A stretch of DNA of 64,000 bases, taken from NCBI RefSeq assembly GCF_026151205.1, contig NC_087073.1, forward strand, positions 6,593,001 through 6,657,000, written 5' to 3'. A program made the position numbers and the translations under genes. The notes below the pieces were generated by a model, which was given only the letters and a program-made list of their open reading frames with translations, searched no databases and had not been told where the DNA came from. Positions 13,733 through 23,262 of this stretch are shown one piece after another. Position 1 is the first letter of the stretch. Each line of letters begins with the position of its first letter. Source of the stretch: Bolinopsis microptera. Its lineage: Eukaryota; Ctenophora; Tentaculata; Lobata; Bolinopsidae.

Positions 13733-16700
13733 CAAATTCCACTCTGAACTACACTTAACTTTCCCTCTTTCACTCCGAGCATTTTAAATATACAGTTGTA
13801 TTGCACTAGTCCTTTCTGGACGATAGTTCACTTGCAAACTTTCACCGTCTATTCTAGTGCGCTTTATTTTAACCTCCACTGTCTGTACTACTTTAAAAAA
13901 TATTGTCCTTCAGCTACACCGTCTGTAATTCTAACAACAGTTCACTTCAACCCCCACTTGATGAAGTAAGGTCCACAACGAGTCGTATACCATCAGCGGG
14001 ATAAATCTTAATAAGCTCAAATATCATAGTGCATGAAGGTGCACTTATAGCGAAGCCTTACTGTTAATGCTGACCGTTTTACAAAGGAGGTCATTAATCC
14101 TTCCGAACTTGTCACGTCGCACGATAATATCTTTGTGTACACACAAAAAAAATAATTTGAGCTAGCCTGATCGTTTATTGAAAGGGAATTATTATGATGT
14201 ACCGCGACTTGTTCCTAAGTTCCCAAGTTCAGACACCATTATTCATTGTTTTTCGTCACAATACCCCTGTCTAGTGTCTAGTCATCAAACATTGATTATA
14301 GTTGTGGCTACTCCTAATTCTTGTAGTTTTGCATGGTCTCCAACATCTGCAGACTGCAGGAGATTGACAGTAAGGGCAGCCGGGTAATATCACTTACGCA
14401 ATCGTAGCATAAAGTTAGGTAAAAAGCTAGCTTAAGGTTGGTCAGTATTCTTTAGACTTTATTCTCTTAAAAGAGCTGCCCAAGAAGTCATCGAGAAAGA
14501 ACCATGATCAGATCAAACGATCAGATTATTTAAAGACCTATCCATTTTAACAGTGAAAAAAATGTAACTTTACAAATGAAAAATAAAAATAAAAAATAAA
14601 AATTATTTTTGAATTTGAGAAATTCAGCATGGATTTCTCATTTTCGCAAAAATTGTCCACTCAAACATCATTTTTTAACCTGAGAAATTCAGCATGGATT
14701 TCTCATTTTCTCAAAAATTGTCCACTCACATATACCAAATTATTCTTCATATCAGTGCAAATGTGGTCCAAAAATACTCAAAATCAATTTTTGAGAATGA
14801 GTTTTTCGCCTCTCCTGGAATCTTTCTCAAAAATACTCAAAAATAATTTTTGAGAATGAGAATTTGGCATTTTCGTCGGGACTCTCAAAAATACTCCCCC
14901 CTCTACAGGACAAGAGGTATGTGATAATGCACTTTCACGATCAAACCGTCCTGTAACGCGGACTTCGTTATAAAGCGGACCTCGTTATAACGCGGTTATT
15001 TGGTCTAAATTCTTCCCTCCTTCGATGCGCGATATATTTATAGCGAGGTACTACTGTATTTGCAGAAATATTTGAGCTGTTCATAACCTACATTTTATGG
15101 CAAAAATCTTCGTGGTCGAATAATATGTATCTAGCCTTTAGGCTACGTGGTACTATGAAGCTCCAGCCTGCATGAAAATATGTAGAATAAGTTAATACTT
15201 GCAATAGCAAGATGAAATGTTGAAATAGACAAAAGAAGTCGAGTTAGACAATATCACAACCTTGTAAACCTACAATTAGTGTTCTATCCAACTCAACAGA
15301 TCTCTATCATCAGTGCAGAGTTAATGTGCATCGGCTCCCTTTCGGGGGCACGTAAAGAAACCCATTAGAGTTTGATTAGATTGAGGACATTTACCGTTGC
15401 CGGGTTCTGAATCTTAGTAATTGCAGATCTGCACCAACCACCGTAGTAGGACCAATAAAGAGAATTACAAGGAGGGGGTATCAAAGAAATTAGTTGTGTT
15501 TGAAATTAACCACAGATATTGGGATCCTCAGAGAGAAATATAGAATGGGACTTAACGTTCTAAATACGTCTGTTAGATAGTTTTACAGCTTCAATACCTT
15601 TTCAAAAGAGAAGTGAGAGGTCTAAGTCGTCTCCGCACTTCCGAATTATTGGTGAAAACTTTGGAAGAAATCTCCTTGTATTTGAAGTTTTATTAAGCAC
15701 CCATTCTTTTCTTAAATATCAGATTGCCTTAATTCTTCGGAACCCACTACTCAGCATACATTCTGGCTTTTAACATTTGAATGAGGACCTTAACAATAAT
15801 GATGAACGCGGAAGTATCATTAAGATGCTACTGGAAGTAGCGTTAACAACAGTATGAACTAATAAAGTTAAACCATAATTATGTAGGCAGGTTACACAAT
15901 AAGTTAAATATCAGTTACAGCTGACCGGCTGACGTGGTATTGGAAACCTTCCGGCTCTACCTGGTATTGTTAAAGAATTTCCGACCCGTCTTGAGACGAA
16001 GTTCAGTCTTGAATCATGGTCATTCATTTATTTATTTAGACTATTGAGGTTAAGTAAACAATCAGTGAATCAAAAATACCTCAGCATAAGTTATGTTGCA
16101 AAAAGTAACAGACTATTAATTCAGATTTTAAAATCAAGCACAAGTTATAAACCCAAAATTAAAAACCTGATAGCATTCATTTGGTGACTGGTCTGTCACC
16201 GAAGTTAACCAAATTAGGAATAATAACAGGAACATCATGTGAATTTTACTCATGTAACATGTTCCAGGAACATGTTACATGAGTAAAATTCACTCGTGAA
16301 ATTATAAAATGTCATTAACAACCAGGTCATTGTGGTTGTCTTATAAAAGTCTAAAGATGAGTGTTTTATTTGAGCTGTGTTATGATGGTCGTGACGTTTA
16401 TATAACCAGTGCTCAGTATTTTCTTAAATTTCATTGGCTCCTGTTTTATAATGACGATAAAATATGGTAGACAGATTATGAAGATGTTATATCAGAATTT
16501 GGTCAGAAGATCGACAATGCGAGATGAAATAAAACGTCAAGAGCTAGACGGACGTGTTGTTGATACGATAATCTCACAACCTTGTAGCGCGATTCTATAA
16601 CCTTGTAACTAATATCAACTTCGGTGTTATTATTTACTGAATCGCGCTATAAGACCGTGAGATTATCGTATGTAATTAAACGAGCGAGGTTGACGAAGTG

Positions 16701-19700
16701 AGTTTGGTTTGTTTCCTAATCGCATAGTGAAATTCCTGTATTATACAGGGGGGCCAAAAGTCAGTACCCATACGTTGGCCTTAATTTATTATTAGTACAT
16801 ATGCAGAACATCGAACTAGAAACCCAAGAGTGTTACTGGCGAGACTAACGACACTGCTACTAACACTACTACACTACTACACTACTAACACAGCTACAGT
16901 TTTATACTGGGTACTTGATTGATTGAGGAGCACTACCCAGAGGCATTACTCGGCACTAACGCCTTAAAATCTTTAATTACAATCAAATATAAATATATCA
17001 ATATGCACACAATGTATAAAATATGAATAATGTATACAAATTAAAATATGATTACGCTATTAGCAAATTTGAATAGTACTACTATTAAGAATTTCTAAAT
17101 AACTCTTATCTCTTGACATAAATTTAGAACAGCGACACAGGGTCTGAAGAATGCGCGGTGATATTTTTGTCTTGTAAATCAAAATGACAGTGAAATTGCG
17201 CGGTAGCGATAGCATTGTAGAAAATGCTCGAAGATAGTCATATTTCGTTATGAGGTTAAAATTTTGTTGCTCGTTATTATCAACGTATGTTGTACCAAAT
17301 TATTTAAATTTCTAAAAGTACGAAATTTGAGTTGTTCCAGTCCTTGTCATCCGGGTTAAGTGCTTGTGCAGTAAGCACATGCTTGCTGACTGTAGACTTG
17401 AATGAATTTAGGAATTTGTCTTGTAGGCAAGTCGTGACATATTTTATGTCCTTGTTAATAATGTTGACTGTTTTGTTATATAACTTAGGCCCAATGTAAG
17501 AAATGCTCTTGTCTGAATTACATAAACGGTTAAATGGTACTGCAAAGAACTCAGGTTCTCTTCTAGGTGCGTTTAAGTTTAAAACAGTGAACATTCTTAT
17601 AATATTTGGTGGTGCAGTGTTAGAATAAACTTTGTGCATTAAGCATAATATACATTTAGCTATCACGTTCGGTAAAGCTAATACTTCTAGTTTATTGAAA
17701 ATTTCCTTTGTGTGTGAAGGTGTACTGTTCAGATCTTTGTCATAAAAATAGCGGTGGTATTGGTTATCTGCAGCGCGAATGCCCTTTTTCTGGGCCGAGG
17801 AGACTCTTTTAACGGAGTTTAGCGATCTTGTTCCCCAAACTGTGCAGCAGTAGTACAAGTGAGACTGAACAAAGCTGTTGTATATCAACTTGAGTGCTTT
17901 GTTAGGTACAGAGCCTTTGAGTTTGTAGAGTATGCCCGCATTTCTAGATACTTTAGTGGCTAAATGTCTAATGTGGTGGGCCCAATTTAGCTTGGTATCA
18001 ATGATCACGCCAAGAAACCTTTCGTGATCACTTTGCTTTAATCGTTCACCTCCCATGTAAATTTCTATATCCTCAGTTTTCTTATTTGTAAAGATCATAT
18101 ATTTAGTTTTGCTAGCATTTAATTTAAGCCCGTTATTAGTAGCCCAATCAATTATCAAAGTCAGAATCTCATTCACCATTGCATTAAGTTGTTCAAATGT
18201 ATCTGTACTTATTATTAGGTTTGCGTCGTCAGCGAAATAAATATGTTTAGCTAAATTACTAATCTGAGGAAGGTCGTTGATGTAAATTATGAAAAGAATT
18301 GGTCCGAGAATGGAGCCCTGTGGTACTCCGTAGTTAAGTTTGAGGTGAGAGGACTTGCAGTTGTTGACGCTCACGTATTGCTCTCTATCGGTAAGATATG
18401 AGTGAAACCAAGATAAAGCCAATCCCCGAACTCCATAGTGCTCAAGTTTTCTCAGAAGAATACTGCTGTCAACCATGTCGAAGGCCTTGCTGTAGTCCAA
18501 TAGAAGCAGTGCTGTGACCTGCTTTTTTTCTAGTGCCCTGTGGATATGGTTTTGGGCTTCTAGTAAAGCATGTTCACAGCTATGCCCAGCTCGAAATCCG
18601 TATTGAGAGTCAAATAGGATTTTCTCTGTCTTTAAGTGATCTAATAGTCGCGCTTGCATAATTTTTTCAAAAATTTTTGAGAAACACGAAAGTAGTGAGA
18701 TAGGTCGATAGTTTGAAACTTCAGCACGTGACCCACCTTTGTGAAGTGGAATTACTTTCGCGATTTTCAATTGATGTGGAAACTTCCCCTGATGTAGAGA
18801 CGCAGAGACTAGGCAGCTAAGCACTGGCGCAAGTATATTGCTCACTTTTTTCAGGGGAAGTATACTCATATCAGAAGTCGACTTAATCTTCAGACCCTTA
18901 ACTATTTCAATTATTTCTGATGCGGACGAATCTTCTAGATTCATGCTCCGCTGGCATTTGCTATCTTGAGTTTCTGTTACGATAGTCCGGCCCTCGGAGC
19001 ATACGAGACCATTTTCTCTCTTAAGAGTCTCAGCTATATTGCAGAAATAGTCATTGAAGCTATTCGCAATTTGCTGAGAATCTGTTATCTCGCTCCCATT
19101 ATAGTTAATTTTGTTTATCTTGATTTTGCCTTTTTTCTTTCTGTTTAACAAGTTATTAACCATTTGCCATAGTTTTCTGCTGTCGCTAGAATATTTTGTA
19201 AAGTATGCGTTGTAATATTTGTTTTTGGCCTTATCCACGTGTTTATTCACAAATTTCTTCATTTTCTTGTACCTAATATCATTTTCTGTGGTCGGGTTTG
19301 TGACAAAATCTTCATAAAATTTATTTTTGCGATCACATGCGCACCGTAACCATTCTTGGATCCACGGCTTTGTGTTTTTACGGCGGCCTGGTTTACTCTT
19401 TTTTGCCTTCATTGGGAAATTTCGGTCGTAAAGTTCACTATATTTTTTCTCGAAAGCCTCAAATTTTTCATCTGCAGAATCATAGTTATTAACCAAGTTC
19501 CAGTCTACGGCAGAAATGTCGTTCTCGAACTTTTTGATGCTGTCATCGTTTATTACTCGAGAAGATGTTTCTGTTGTATCTTCTTGAAGTTTACAACTGA
19601 GCCTATTCTGATCAACCATAATTGTGACAAAAGTTGCCAAGTGGTCAGAGATTGATTCAGAAATTACTCCCGATTTTGTAACAGCGTGGCAATTATTGAC

Positions 19701-22700
19701 AAAAATATGGTCAATGATAGTCGCACTGTGATCTGTGACTCTAGTTGGTCTTGATATCACAGGAGCGAATCCGTGCTCTGCTAAAGTGTCCACATAGTAA
19801 CAGAGTCTATTCTCCCGTAATCTAGTAGGTCTATGTTAGTATCACCGGCCAGTATGATATTTTTGTTTCGATGTCTTGCTAAGTTACGGAGGAAAATTTT
19901 CAATTGTTCAAGGAAACCATTCAAGTCCCCATTTGGAGAGCGATATACATTACAGATTAACGCGTTTATACGTAGAATTATTATAATAATAATAATACCT
20001 CCAGAGCGAGGCGGCTGCAGGGTTCTAACAAGCTGTGAGTGTAGAATGGGCTCCTGGCTACCTCTATACATGACACTATCATACTCAGAGCCTGGTAAAT
20101 TGTGGCGCAGTGCTGGCTCCACGTGATACAATATCCCTTTCAGGTGCACTCGACCAACAAACTTATCATCTTCGTCAAGGTAGCCTGTAGCTGAAGACGT
20201 TTTATCCCCTGAAAGTTTCGGTTTATTTTTTGATAATTTAACACAATCAAAAAGTTGGCTTAAAGTGTTGAAAGCGCAACATTTTTTACCTGGCATACCA
20301 ATCAAATATTAGGAACCTGTAAAAACAATCAGTGAGTATGATTGAACAAACCTTTCACCTGACCAGATAGCAACGTTTCGCCCCAACCAACATCTGCTGT
20401 ATTATGGAGGTCAAGGGTTATTAGCCTGAAACAAGACATACGGTGTAACTCTGAAACATGTTATCCCTGGCCAGATTGCTGTATATCCAGTTAATGTGCC
20501 AGTTTCAGCCCAAATCGGAGGGGTCGGGGGGGGGGGGGGCAAGATCTTAAAGTTTTTAAATTGCACAGTGCACGCTGTGCGCCATGAATTTCAAAACAAC
20601 GAAAAAAGTTTGCTGAAGATTATATTTAAATCATGAAAATTACTAAAAGTATATTGGGACCAGCTGTATATAATGCAATAAAATATCCCCGAAAATAATT
20701 GAAAATAGCAATATGTCATCAAAAATCCCCAAAAACCAAAATAAAAGCATATTTTAAAAGATCAATCCCAAATTGTTCACTAACTAATAAGTGATAACAC
20801 GTGACTAAAAAACAATCAACACTTAACAACTGTCAGCTAAAAAACCTGCCTGTGAAATAACATGTTTAAACGGCTCATTTCGAATGCATTCCTATAGTTC
20901 ATATTATTTAGTATTAGAATTTATGTTATTTAGTAGTATTTCCTATATAGTTCAAACGTATTCCTCCAAATTGAACGCCTTTAAAAGGTCACCATGAACT
21001 TGCATACAATGTTTCGTGATCGTGCTTTTCATCTTAGAAGAATACGAGCAAAACCGGCACTTGAATTGGAACCGGAAGTTATGGTGCTTGGCATGTCTCT
21101 CCAGGTGAACCATCCGCTTGGCCGCATATCCACATTCCCCACACTGAAAGGGACGTTTGTCCTCGTGGATCCTCATGTGGGTGTAGAGATTGCCCCTTTG
21201 GTTGAACTCATGACCACAAATGTGGCATTTGTAGTGCTGTTGGTTGTCGTGATGCAGTTTGTTGTATAGAAGAAGAGAGAGGGTTGGGTGGTTTTCCTTG
21301 TTCCGGATATGGACCGGTTTCCACGGATTCTGATTAGATGGTCTGATCAAGGGTGCAGGATCCTGATGAAATCTGAGTTTAGTGTTTTGGCGTTGTTTGC
21401 GAGAAAACACATCACTTGTATACAAAGGCCGTGCCCAACTTTCAGGAGAGCTGGTATTTGATATCATACCTTCAGGTGACATCCTGTTAGTGTTATCCAA
21501 CTGCGGAATGTCTTTTAATTTCTCGCCGCTCAGTATCCGATTAGATACATTAATGGCCTTCTCCTGCTCCACTTCATTGGGGCAACTGTCAAAATCATCG
21601 AGGCCCTTCAACGAAAATATTCCGTTGATATGAAGACATCGACAGCGGACACAGCTTTGGAAATGGGCAACATTAAAATCTTCACCGGTAGCTTTCTTGA
21701 GCAAACTGTCATCTTTCGAGGGTAAACGAATAAAATCCAATATTTCAGTCTGTCCTAACATCTTCCGGACATACGTCTCGTTTTGTTTCTTGATATCTAC
21801 GCTATCTTGATACGCTGGAGCAAATGTGGTCTCAGTTACGGCTGCGTTGTTAAAAGCTGGATACGGGATGCGAGCTGGATCTACTGGCACTGCGTTTTCT
21901 ACCATTACCGGAAGAAACATTTCTTCGTGTGTATTCAGGATTAAGTTTAATATTTGGTACCATACAAATGTGATTATTTAGAAATCTTACAGAAAACTAA
22001 AACGAACTCAAAGGCCTAAAATAAAACCATCTTATGTTATTCTATACTAGTGTTGGATGATCATCAGAACGAAACAAACCATATACTAGTAAAAGTGGAT
22101 GTTAAAAGTTGAAACAAAATTCTAGGTATGCGATTAACTATGAATTAAACACCACTGTAAAGTTTACACTGAAAAATATTGATAGTCCCCGATCATGTAT
22201 TTCCTGGCCTATGTATTTCTCGGCCGCAATTTTAATCTCTATACATTATTCATTTCCTCTTTTAAGGTCAGAACAAAAATACCGCAAAAGTTGTTAGTTT
22301 GCAACACAGTACATAACAATCGGAGGTGTCTTAACACAACAGCAAAAATGATTTGGATAATTAATTGGTAATTTCTGAGTTAAAAACCGTAAAATATTTA
22401 GCAGGAAATGGCTCATCACAACGCTCAAGAGTTGTATAGATCATTATTATACATAAGATAGCGCTAATACCATTAAACTGGCCAATTAATACCATTCATT
22501 ATAATATTCTCGATTTTTCATACAAAAAAATCGAAAATCTATAAACAAGGCTATTATATTTAAATGTATCTATATGGGTGGACGAGGATCAAATAGTCAG
22601 AGCCTAGCAGGTGACAAAAAATCGCTTTTAGATATTTTAATAATTTGGGCACTATGTGTGTACAGAATGTCTGTAAAATGTGATATCGATACTCCTATTG

Positions 22701-23262
22701 TTCTTAAATAGGTGGTCTCAGGCATTTCCCTTTTCGGCTGTATAAACCAAACCCAAACCAAAAAATAAGCGATAATGAAAGAACTCGCCAATAACTAACC
22801 TGAGATTTCCAAGAAGAGTAACAGAGACAGTTTCAGAAGAAAGATGAGTTTTAAGTGTCTGCTTAACTGGCCACCATTCTGATATGCGGTCATTTAACTT
22901 ATTGCCTGAACAAAGTGCATGATTTAGACAAAAAATATTTGAATTGTACGAAAACCTTCCTGCACTTAGTGTCATCAGATGTTAAAAGTGAAAATCATCA
23001 GCTACTTAAACATCACGAAACAACCAACAACAATTGTGGAAAAGATCACTAGATACTAATATTTCGATCCACATATCAATTTGTAGCCGGGTAAGCTTAG
23101 GGCTCCAATCTTTCAGTGGTCACTTTGACCATGATAGCCCCTGAAAGGAATAGAAAATATTAGTGAAGTTATAACTTGAGCACAAAAAGAAACCAAAAGT
23201 CTTATAAGCTTACCAAAGACACTGCTGAGAGCAAATAGCAGAAGAGTGGATACTGGACTCAT
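1044..23262 (-). CDS. ADAM10-like: ADAM10/Kuzbanian-like membrane metalloprotease, exons 1-8 (3' part outside window)
   Basis: Zinc sheddase of the ADAM10 type; the family cleaves Notch and other membrane proteins at the cell surface or in the secretory path. I rebuilt eight coding exons: 23214-23262, 22800-22905, 19999-20258, 10219-10380, 8003-8176, 1885-2019, 1360-1520 and 1044-1112 (1116 nt, 372 codons). All have GT donors and AG acceptors, and every exon phase fits the next. In order they give a signal peptide, a prodomain with the family YHVEP core, a furin site RAKR, and the reprolysin domain with HELGHNFGASHD (HExxHxxGxxHD zinc site) followed by the Met-turn NYIMYDK. The disintegrin, transmembrane and tail exons must lie left of position 1. 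Introns reach 9.6 kb and are full of repeats. ADAM10 fits better than ADAM17 because of the GNxLN start of the mature chain, the FYVEP/YHVEP region and the DHLFF motif. The exon edges are my inference. Confidence 0.88.
1360..1520 (-). CDS. ADAM10-like exon 7: zinc-binding active site
   Basis: 161 nt, acceptor TTTAACGCAG, donor GCTAGT|GTAAGA, phase 1 in and phase 0 out. It encodes TGGICDQRYS, LNTG-like FNTGIVSMMNFG, and the active-site helix HELGHNFGAS. The third zinc-ligand His is the first codon of exon 8, so the site is complete only after splicing. The catalytic Glu is present. Confidence 0.93.
1885..2019 (-). CDS. ADAM10-like exon 6: catalytic domain core
   Basis: 135 nt, donor AAAG|GTGAGAG, phase 1 in and out. 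It encodes SSYCLALCFTYRDFESGVLG and LAYVGA, which matches the [24 protein letters not shown] strand of ADAM10. The acceptor (CCTGAAG) has a weak pyrimidine tract. Confidence 0.9.
5828..5915. mobile_element. Short MITE with pogo/Tigger-like ends
   Basis: Left end TACAGTATTGCTCCGATTTA, right end (inverted) TACAGTAAAACCCTGATTTA, with TA at both outer edges. The ends resemble the CAGTAAAACC..GATTTA ends of pogo/Tigger elements. Only 88 bp, no coding sequence. Confidence 0.6.
6076..6131. repeat. Near-perfect 56-bp palindrome
   Basis: Arms starting TCAGTACTTGTCCAT mirror about a centre at GTATAC (6101-6106), with two mismatched pairs. It would fold as one long hairpin. Confidence 0.85.
6276..6424. 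mobile_element. 149-bp foldback MITE-like inverted repeat
   Basis: Outer ends AAGCCACTGCTGC and GCAGCAGTGGCTT are inverted. The arms stay paired inward for about 70 bp (AAGAAGATA, CAACCCA, AAAATATG, AAGAAATTCTTTAAA regions) with some mismatches. No clear target duplication. Confidence 0.75.
6655..6726. repeat. 28-bp tandem repeat, about 2.5 copies
   Basis: Unit GAACCGGCTCTCACTCACTT plus GCCTTGAG, repeated back to back with one base change. Confidence 0.85.
7255..7352. repeat. Degenerate telomere-like (GGGTTA/GGTTAG) array between CACGTGAC boxes
   Basis: Runs of GGGTTAG, GTGGTTAGG and GGGTTATGG. CACGTGAC occurs on the left (near 7221) and TCACGTGAC on the right (near 7387), with similar flanking bases, so the array may be the core of an old palindromic-ended element. 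Confidence 0.6.
8003..8176 (-). CDS. ADAM10-like exon 5: N-terminal catalytic domain
   Basis: 174 nt, acceptor CCACTTCCAG, donor TTCG|GTGAGT, phase 1 in and out. It encodes the helix and strand around LYEANKIYRSTDF and NIGFAVGNVTIF, aligning with the ADAM10 segment that has VKAIDTIYQTTDF. No stops or gaps. Confidence 0.88.
8224..9197. mobile_element. Candidate pogo-like non-autonomous element with 21-bp flanking direct repeats
   Basis: Starts CAGTAAAACCCCGATTTA and ends GGTTTTACTG, so the last 9 bases are inverted copies. A 21-bp sequence beginning TATTAGGAAACACTA occurs immediately outside both ends (8203-8223 and 9198-9218), with one mismatch. No transposase frame. A 21-bp flank is too long for a normal TA target duplication, so the true boundary is uncertain. 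Confidence 0.5.
8647..8705. repeat. Hairpin with 24-bp arms
   Basis: CAATGCAGTGGACTTTATTG with ACTT, an 11-bp A-rich loop, then the inverted copy ending CAATGCATTG; one or two mismatches. Confidence 0.85.
10219..10380 (-). CDS. ADAM10-like exon 4: repeat spacer, furin site and start of catalytic domain
   Basis: The acceptor CTCTGTAG lies at 10381-10386 and the donor is ATAG|GTATGT; 162 nt, phase 1 in and out. It begins with three six-residue repeats (ADKTAR, ADKSAR, ADKTAR), then AKRAVYNYKRKS, then NRTCAVLLAADHLFFEHIG. RAKR fits the furin consensus R-x-K/R-R, at the place where vertebrate ADAM10 has RKKR. DHLFF followed by a Gly split across the intron matches the family. Confidence 0.85.
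10323..10376 (-). repeat. In-frame 18-bp minisatellite (3 copies) in ADAM10-like exon 4
   Basis: Three tandem copies of GCACGTGCAGWCTTATCA (plus-strand reading) differ at one base. In the gene frame they add ADK-T/S-AR three times just ahead of the furin site, enriching that loop in basic residues. Confidence 0.9.
10883..11396. repeat. 257-bp tandem duplication (2 copies, 2 differences)
   Basis: Copy 1 is 10883-11139 and copy 2 is 11140-11396, directly abutting. The only differences I see are ATGTT/ATATT and GGAAAAAAGC/GGAAAGAAGC. Each copy carries a strong splice-donor-like GCAG|GTGAGT on the minus strand, but the sequence before it has stops in all frames. Confidence 0.93.
11811..11864. 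repeat. Tandem repeat, 2 copies, unit about 26 bp
   Basis: GAGAGGGATTATAAAGACAC plus GAGAC, twice in a row. A TATAAAG box-like word is in each copy, but no transcript start is evident. Confidence 0.8.
12491..13115. mobile_element. 625-bp foldback element with telomeric TTAGGG core
   Basis: The outer ends are exact 17-bp inverted copies: CATAGTTGGTTCGTGCG at 12491 and its reverse complement ending 13115. Inside are AACGCACTTT words on both sides, then GACAATTGACCCCC blocks in opposite orientation on each side, then a pure TTAGGG array at the centre. No coding sequence and no clear target duplication. Confidence 0.85.
12827..12926. repeat. Interstitial telomeric repeat (TTAGGG), about 16.7 perfect copies
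   Basis: 100 bp of uninterrupted AGGGTT units. It is followed by a GGGTCA-type variant array (about 12938-12980). The G-rich strand is the plus strand. Confidence 0.97.
13700..13735. repeat. CACTTT hexamer repeat
   Basis: Six CACTTT units in tandem. On the minus strand (the gene's sense strand) it reads GAAAGT repeated, which resembles interferon-response-type GAAA repeats; no function can be claimed. Confidence 0.8.
14610..14729. repeat. About 53-bp direct repeat, 2 copies 65 bp apart
   Basis: GAGAAATTCAGCATGGATTT onward through AAAAATTGTCCACTCA occurs at about 14616 and 14681, with only minor differences. Related AAAATACTC words follow to 14890. Confidence 0.8.
16239..16293. repeat. Perfect 27-bp-arm hairpin with 1-nt spacer
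   Basis: GTGAATTTTACTCATGTAAC through GTTCC, one A at 16266, then the exact reverse complement ending GTAAAATTCAC. Confidence 0.95.
16563..16671. mobile_element. 109-bp MITE-like inverted repeat
   Basis: ATACGATAATCTCAC at the left and GTGAGATTATCGTAT at the right are exact inverted copies. A second inner pair (TAGCGCGATT / AATCGCGCTA) is also inverted. No coding sequence. Confidence 0.8.
16905..19996 (-). mobile_element. 5'-truncated non-LTR retrotransposon (CR1/Jockey-group LINE)
   Basis: Minus strand, same orientation as the host gene. It begins within the endonuclease domain right after an ATT microsatellite at the exon 3 donor, and carries an almost complete reverse transcriptase. The 3' end is guessed at the ATTGATTGA run near 16905-16925; no poly(A) tail is seen. 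Confidence 0.75.
17304..19980 (-). pseudogene. LINE ORF2: endonuclease (partial) and reverse transcriptase
   Basis: The upstream part (about 19795-19980) has the endonuclease words NVYRSPNGD and ILAGDTNIDLLD. The 829-residue downstream frame continues with SRPTRVT and IDHIFVN, then the reverse transcriptase: NYRPISLLS, YGFRAGHSCEHALLE, LLDYSKAFD, GVPQGSILGP and the catalytic FADD (YFADDANL). A single missing base near 19793 splits the frame: upstream it runs to VTMWTL-stop, while the other frame gives VDTLAEHGF. The N-terminal endonuclease and ORF1 are absent, so the copy is dead on arrival. Confidence 0.88.
19999..20258 (-). CDS. ADAM10-like exon 3: prodomain core
   Basis: 260 nt, phase 2 in and phase 1 out. 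The acceptor CACTTTAAG was chosen because it keeps the exon 2 frame. It encodes KLSKNKPKLSGD, then GRVHLKGILYHVEPALR and DSVMY, the ADAM10 pattern of F-x-L-x-L-x-R-D, G-x-V-x-x-x-G-x-x-Y-x-V-E-P and HSVIY. The donor GGAG|GTATTATTATT runs straight into an AT-rich microsatellite where a LINE begins about 20 bp inside the intron. Alternative acceptors at 20208 or 20184 would break the phase with exon 2. Confidence 0.82.
20259..22799. other. Intron 2 of the ADAM10-like gene, host of the zinc-finger gene
   Basis: Besides the nested zinc-finger gene there is a G-run at about 20528-20539 and AT-rich sequence with no other recognised feature. Confidence 0.6.
20952..21920 (-). CDS. Single-exon C2H2 zinc-finger protein nested in ADAM10-like intron 2
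   Basis: 322 residues, no intron. Three C2H2 fingers lie at roughly residues 230-310: CHICGHEFNQRGNLYTHMRIH, CGECGYAAKRMVHLERHAKHH, and CRFCSYSSKMKSTITKHCMQ then VH. The first linker, HEDKRPF, is close to the TGEKP type, so DNA binding is likely. A CVRC-x-C cysteine cluster near residue 90 is outside the fingers. The first ATG of the frame is used; a stop lies upstream. It sits on the same strand between exons 2 and 3 of the ADAM10-like gene, so it needs its own promoter or is a retrocopy. No poly(A) signal was noticed after it. I do not recognise the subfamily. Confidence 0.82.
   Translation of the reverse strand: MFLPVMVENAVPVDPARIPYPAFNNAAVTETTFAPAYQDSVDIKKQNETYVRKMLGQTEILDFIRLPSKDDSLLKKATGEDFNVAHFQSCVRCRCLHINGIFSLKGLDDFDSCPNEVEQEKAINVSNRILSGEKLKDIPQLDNTNRMSPEGMISNTSSPESWARPLYTSDVFSRKQRQNTKLRFHQDPAPLIRPSNQNPWKPVHIRNKENHPTLSLLLYNKLHHDNQQHYKCHICGHEFNQRGNLYTHMRIHEDKRPFQCGECGYAAKRMVHLERHAKHHNFRFQFKCRFCSYSSKMKSTITKHCMQVHGDLLKAFNLEEYV
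22800..22905 (-). CDS. ADAM10-like exon 2: start of prodomain
   Basis: The acceptor TTGTTCAG precedes GC AAT AAG and the donor is CTCAG|GTTAGT; 106 nt fits phase 1 in and phase 2 out. It encodes GNKLNDRISEWW and a following beta-rich stretch that aligns with the first prodomain segment of ADAM10 (GNxLNxxI). Similarity is modest, so this is a good but not certain exon. Confidence 0.68.
23214..23262 (-). CDS. ADAM10-like exon 1: start codon and signal peptide
   Basis: ATG at 23262 in good context (AAA before it) opens a hydrophobic leader, MSPVSTLLLFALSSVF, that ends in G|GTAAGC. A tiny upstream frame (ATG ATA AAA TGA) overlaps this start by one base, so initiation could depend on leaky scanning or reinitiation. 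Phase 1 joins exon 2 to give a Gly-Asn junction, matching the mature N-terminus of animal ADAM10. Confidence 0.75.

Larger units (their letters stand above)
10381..19998. other. Intron 3 of the ADAM10-like gene (9.6 kb)
   Basis: Contains the 257-bp duplication, telomeric-repeat foldback element, two foldback hairpins (16239, 16563) and the LINE. No other coding sequence is supported. Confidence 0.6.
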
